A stretch of DNA of 64,000 nt, from contig NZ_JHXX01000003.1 in assembly GCF_000621605.1 (NCBI RefSeq), positions 62,001 through 126,000 of the forward strand. Direction: 5' to 3'. This document shows positions 62,428-64,000 of this stretch, piece by piece; the stretch's first letter is position 1; each line of letters starts with the position of its first letter. The notes below the pieces were generated by a model that had not been told where the DNA came from, did no database searches, and saw nothing but the letters and a program-made list of their open reading frames with translations. The translations under genes and the position numbers were made by a program. Source of the DNA: Butyrivibrio sp. MC2021. Its GTDB lineage: Bacteria; Bacillota; Clostridia; Lachnospirales; Lachnospiraceae.

Positions 62428-62712
62428 AAAGAGGAATATGAATAATTGAAATGGGGGATTGGGTGTGATAATATAATTATTGAAAGGTGCTACCCGTATA
62501 GCAACGGTTAGCCAGTTGGTTAAGTCAAAATGACCGATTCCTTGGCACATGAACCGACCCCCAAAAGTTAGACCTTAAAAGTCTCGCTTTTGGGGGTCGG
62601 TTCAACAGGCGGTCATTTTTTATTTTCGTGATCTTTGCTGTACTGGATTCCTGCAAAAAAGCGCTTACTATCTTTGATCGGATTTCCCGTTTTTTTCCAA
62701 TTTATAAATTTG
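62428..62712 (+). pseudogene. Damaged second copy of the type I toxin-antitoxin locus
   Basis: From GAGGAATATGAATAATTG onward the sequence repeats 60147-60315 almost exactly: antitoxin promoter (62446-62474), RNA body and terminator arms. Two differences stand out. A 55-bp palindromic element sits in the terminator loop. After GCAAAAAAGC the sequence jumps to the segment beyond the toxin promoter (CTATCTTTGATCGG, as at 60500), so most of the toxin gene and its promoter are missing. The antitoxin RNA could still be made. Confidence 0.75.
62550..62604. mobile_element. 55-bp MITE with IS3-type ends
   Basis: The element starts TGAACCGACCCCCAAAAG and ends with its 18-base complement, so the termini are TG...CA, and it is flanked by ACA on both sides (62547-62549 and 62605-62607). 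TG/CA ends, CCCCCAAAAGTTAGAC next to the end and a 3-bp target duplication are typical of IS3-family elements. It encodes nothing. The other copy of the locus (60240-60290) lacks it and so shows the empty site. Confidence 0.75.
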
Positions 62713-62740
62713 ATTATGGGCTTCCCGGTAGTTTATTGAC

Positions 62741-62860
62741 GGGGCAAGTAGGTACAGATAGTGACGGTTCTTGCTGTCCCATGAAGCCCTAGTCTACATC
62801 CGGCGTTAGCTTACGATTCATAGGTACATCGAGAACCGTCACTACTGTCCCACCTGCCCC
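62741..62860. repeat. REP-like palindrome (copy 2)
   Basis: GGGGCAAGTAGGTACAGATA, then GTGACGGTTCTTGCTGTCCC on the left return as the complement on the right (AGAACCGTCACTACTGTCCC). It is in the opposite orientation to the copy at 59992-60110. No RAYT transposase gene is present in the window. Confidence 0.7.
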
Positions 62861-62890
62861 GGCGAAGACATTAAGCCGCGGGAAGGAAAA

Positions 62891-63561
62891 CGGGGGATGC
62901 CTTTCCCATCTGTTGCCACAGACAGAATGTCCCCGGAGGGAGGATGGATGGGAAAAATATAAATTGCGCTCCTCCTCTTGCCGAGGAGGGCTTACCTGCC
63001 GAGAGTGATGTGCCATGGGAGGATGGATATTCTCTCCTCTTTCCGGTGAGGGATACCCGGCGGGGGTTCGGCGTACCATGTGGAAATGTAAATTGCTCCC
63101 TCTCACCGATTAGGGATACCCGGCGGGACTTTAGCGTGCCATGGGAGGATGGAAATTATGAGACATTCGGGAGGCGAAGATGATTTTGGAGCACTTCAGA
63201 TTCCCAGACGGTCGATTGTTCTGAGCAACGTGAAATGAGACCGGCTGGGGAGATGAAGTGCCCAAAATCACGAGCCGGACGATGCGAATAATTTGCATTC
63301 TTCCATGGCGCGATGAAGCCCCGCCGGGTATCCCGGACTCCCATGATGCGAGTATATTTGCATTTTCACATGGTGCGACGAACCCCTGCCAGGTATCCCG
63401 GACTAGGACGATGCGAGTATATTTGCATTTTCCCATGGCACAGCGCCCTCGGCAGGTAAGCCCGGCCCCCGTTGGGAATGATGCGAGCAATTTATATTTT
63501 TCCATTCTCCCCCGGGGACATTCGTCCGGGTGGCCACAACATAGGAAAAGGCACCCCCGAA
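62891..63561. repeat. Four-layer nested palindromic element (copy E)
   Basis: A core hairpin (loop near 63214-63238) is surrounded by four successive pairs of arms, each pair having its own sequence. Innermost: ATACCCGGCGGGACTTTAGC (63115-63134) with its complement at 63315-63333. Next: GGGGGTTCGGCGTACCATGT with its partner near 63369-63390. Next: GGCTTACCTGCCGAGAGTGA (62990-63009) with the partner near 63446-63462. Outermost: GAATGTCCCCGGAGGGAGGA (62926-62945) with the partner near 63503-63524. The right end runs into the terminator of the surface gene at 63638. Confidence 0.85.
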
Positions 63562-63615
63562 GGGGTGCCTTCCCTTAACCTATTTGATTGATGGTGTGAT
63601 GTGTCTCTCAAATAG
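63546..63615 (-). terminator. Double-hairpin terminator of the partial surface gene
   Basis: CCTATTTGA (63579-63587) pairs with TCAAATAGG (63607-63615), then GGCACCCC (63550-63557) with GGGGTGCC (63562-63569), followed on the minus strand by TTTTCC. It is a close copy of 48243-48319. Confidence 0.8.
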
Positions 63616-63637
63616 GGGTGGAACCATTTCTAAAGCA

Positions 63638-64000
63638 ATCACTTAGTAAGCTTCTTACCAGTAATCTTGAACGTAAACTTCTTAGATCCGCTGACAACAC
63701 CGTTTTCGGTCTCCTCACCTGCACCAACGATGTATGCAGTAGCGGTACCCTTCTTAACGTTGTTGCTGTATCCGCTGATATAGAAGTCTTCGCCAGCCTT
63801 AAGGGTCTTGCCGGAAGCAGATGTTACTGTGAAGTACTGGTTGAACTCTTCCTCAGTAATATAAATCTCAAATCCGGTAAATTCCTTTGTAAGCTTAGTC
63901 TTGCTGGTAGCTTTTACCTTAGCCTTTGCAAGGTTTGTACCAATAACAAAGTTGGCCTCTACAGCGTTTGCAAGAACTCCATCCTTAGCTGCTACCTTGA
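63638..64000 (-). CDS. Repeat surface protein, C-terminal end (partial)
   Basis: The last 120 residues of a minus-strand gene that continues beyond base 64,000. The end is homologous to the end of the 48341 protein: NFVIGTNLAKAKVKATSKTK here against ANFAKAKGKAANGYCRYY there, then EDFYISGYSNNVKKGTATAY against KDFEITGYSNNVKKGTMKVT. It closes with KFTFKITGKKLTK and a stop, without a membrane anchor. The 3' flank with its two hairpins is also shared. It is probably another large secreted MBG-like repeat protein; the two genes look like duplicates that diverged. Confidence 0.8.

Noticed and set aside
62990..63480. Possible CRISPR array
   Set aside because: Units recur at about 64 bases, but they are in mirrored orientation around a core, the units are not identical, and there are no cas genes.

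Overview
This window looks like a piece of the chromosome of a pectin-degrading gut or rumen Firmicute, most likely a Lachnospiraceae of the Butyrivibrio type. That is inferred from moderate GC with AAGGAGG-type ribosome binding sites, a GH28/CE8/GH105 pectin locus, very large InlB/MBG-type repeat surface proteins and Rpn-type genes. No rRNA, tRNA or phylogenetic marker gene lies in the window, so the taxonomy is inference.

Layout. 1-11,017 (minus) is an exopolysaccharide operon. Read from its promoter at 11,073-11,101 it carries a radical SAM/SPASM enzyme, a GT26 glycosyltransferase with an unusual membrane N-terminus, a Wzy/ligase-like membrane protein, a polyprenyl-phosphate sugar transferase, a UDP-glucuronate-4-epimerase-like enzyme, a DUF6056-like membrane protein, an FdtA-like ketoisomerase, a GT2 glycosyltransferase, an FdtB-like aminotransferase and a GT-C-like membrane protein cut by the window edge. 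11,156-18,562 holds housekeeping genes: an SH3-NlpC/P60 hydrolase, TrxB, an SDR, CheY-like and CheX-like proteins, an SseB-family protein and an M18 aminopeptidase.

18,786-24,403 is a pectin locus (GH105, alpha/beta hydrolase, GH28, CE8). A barnase-type lipoprotein RNase and a barstar inhibitor are embedded at its 3' end. 24,407-34,109 carries a 2,908-residue surface protein with about 15 tandem repeats of roughly 88 residues, flanked by two genes sharing a C-terminal domain. 34,382-46,946 holds an Rpn nuclease-like gene, an rfbF plus ThDP-enzyme pair, a GatD-like dehydrogenase, an AraC regulator, gmd-fcl for GDP-L-fucose, an LRR surface protein and a MATE exporter. 47,033-58,117 has a JAMM-like protein with a small overlapping partner and a 3,258-residue secreted repeat protein.

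58,118-64,000 is a repeat-dense accessory region with BrnT/BrnA, an orphan HigA-like antitoxin next to a HigB stub, a shortened Rpn gene, a candidate type I toxin-antitoxin locus with a damaged second copy, and the 3' end of another repeat surface protein. It also holds several copies of a long palindromic element that recurs from 39,579 onward. The element has a conserved apical loop, stems that change by paired substitutions, and in its last copy four concentric layers nested inside one another. This palindrome family and the type I toxin-antitoxin locus are the best candidates for undescribed biology here.
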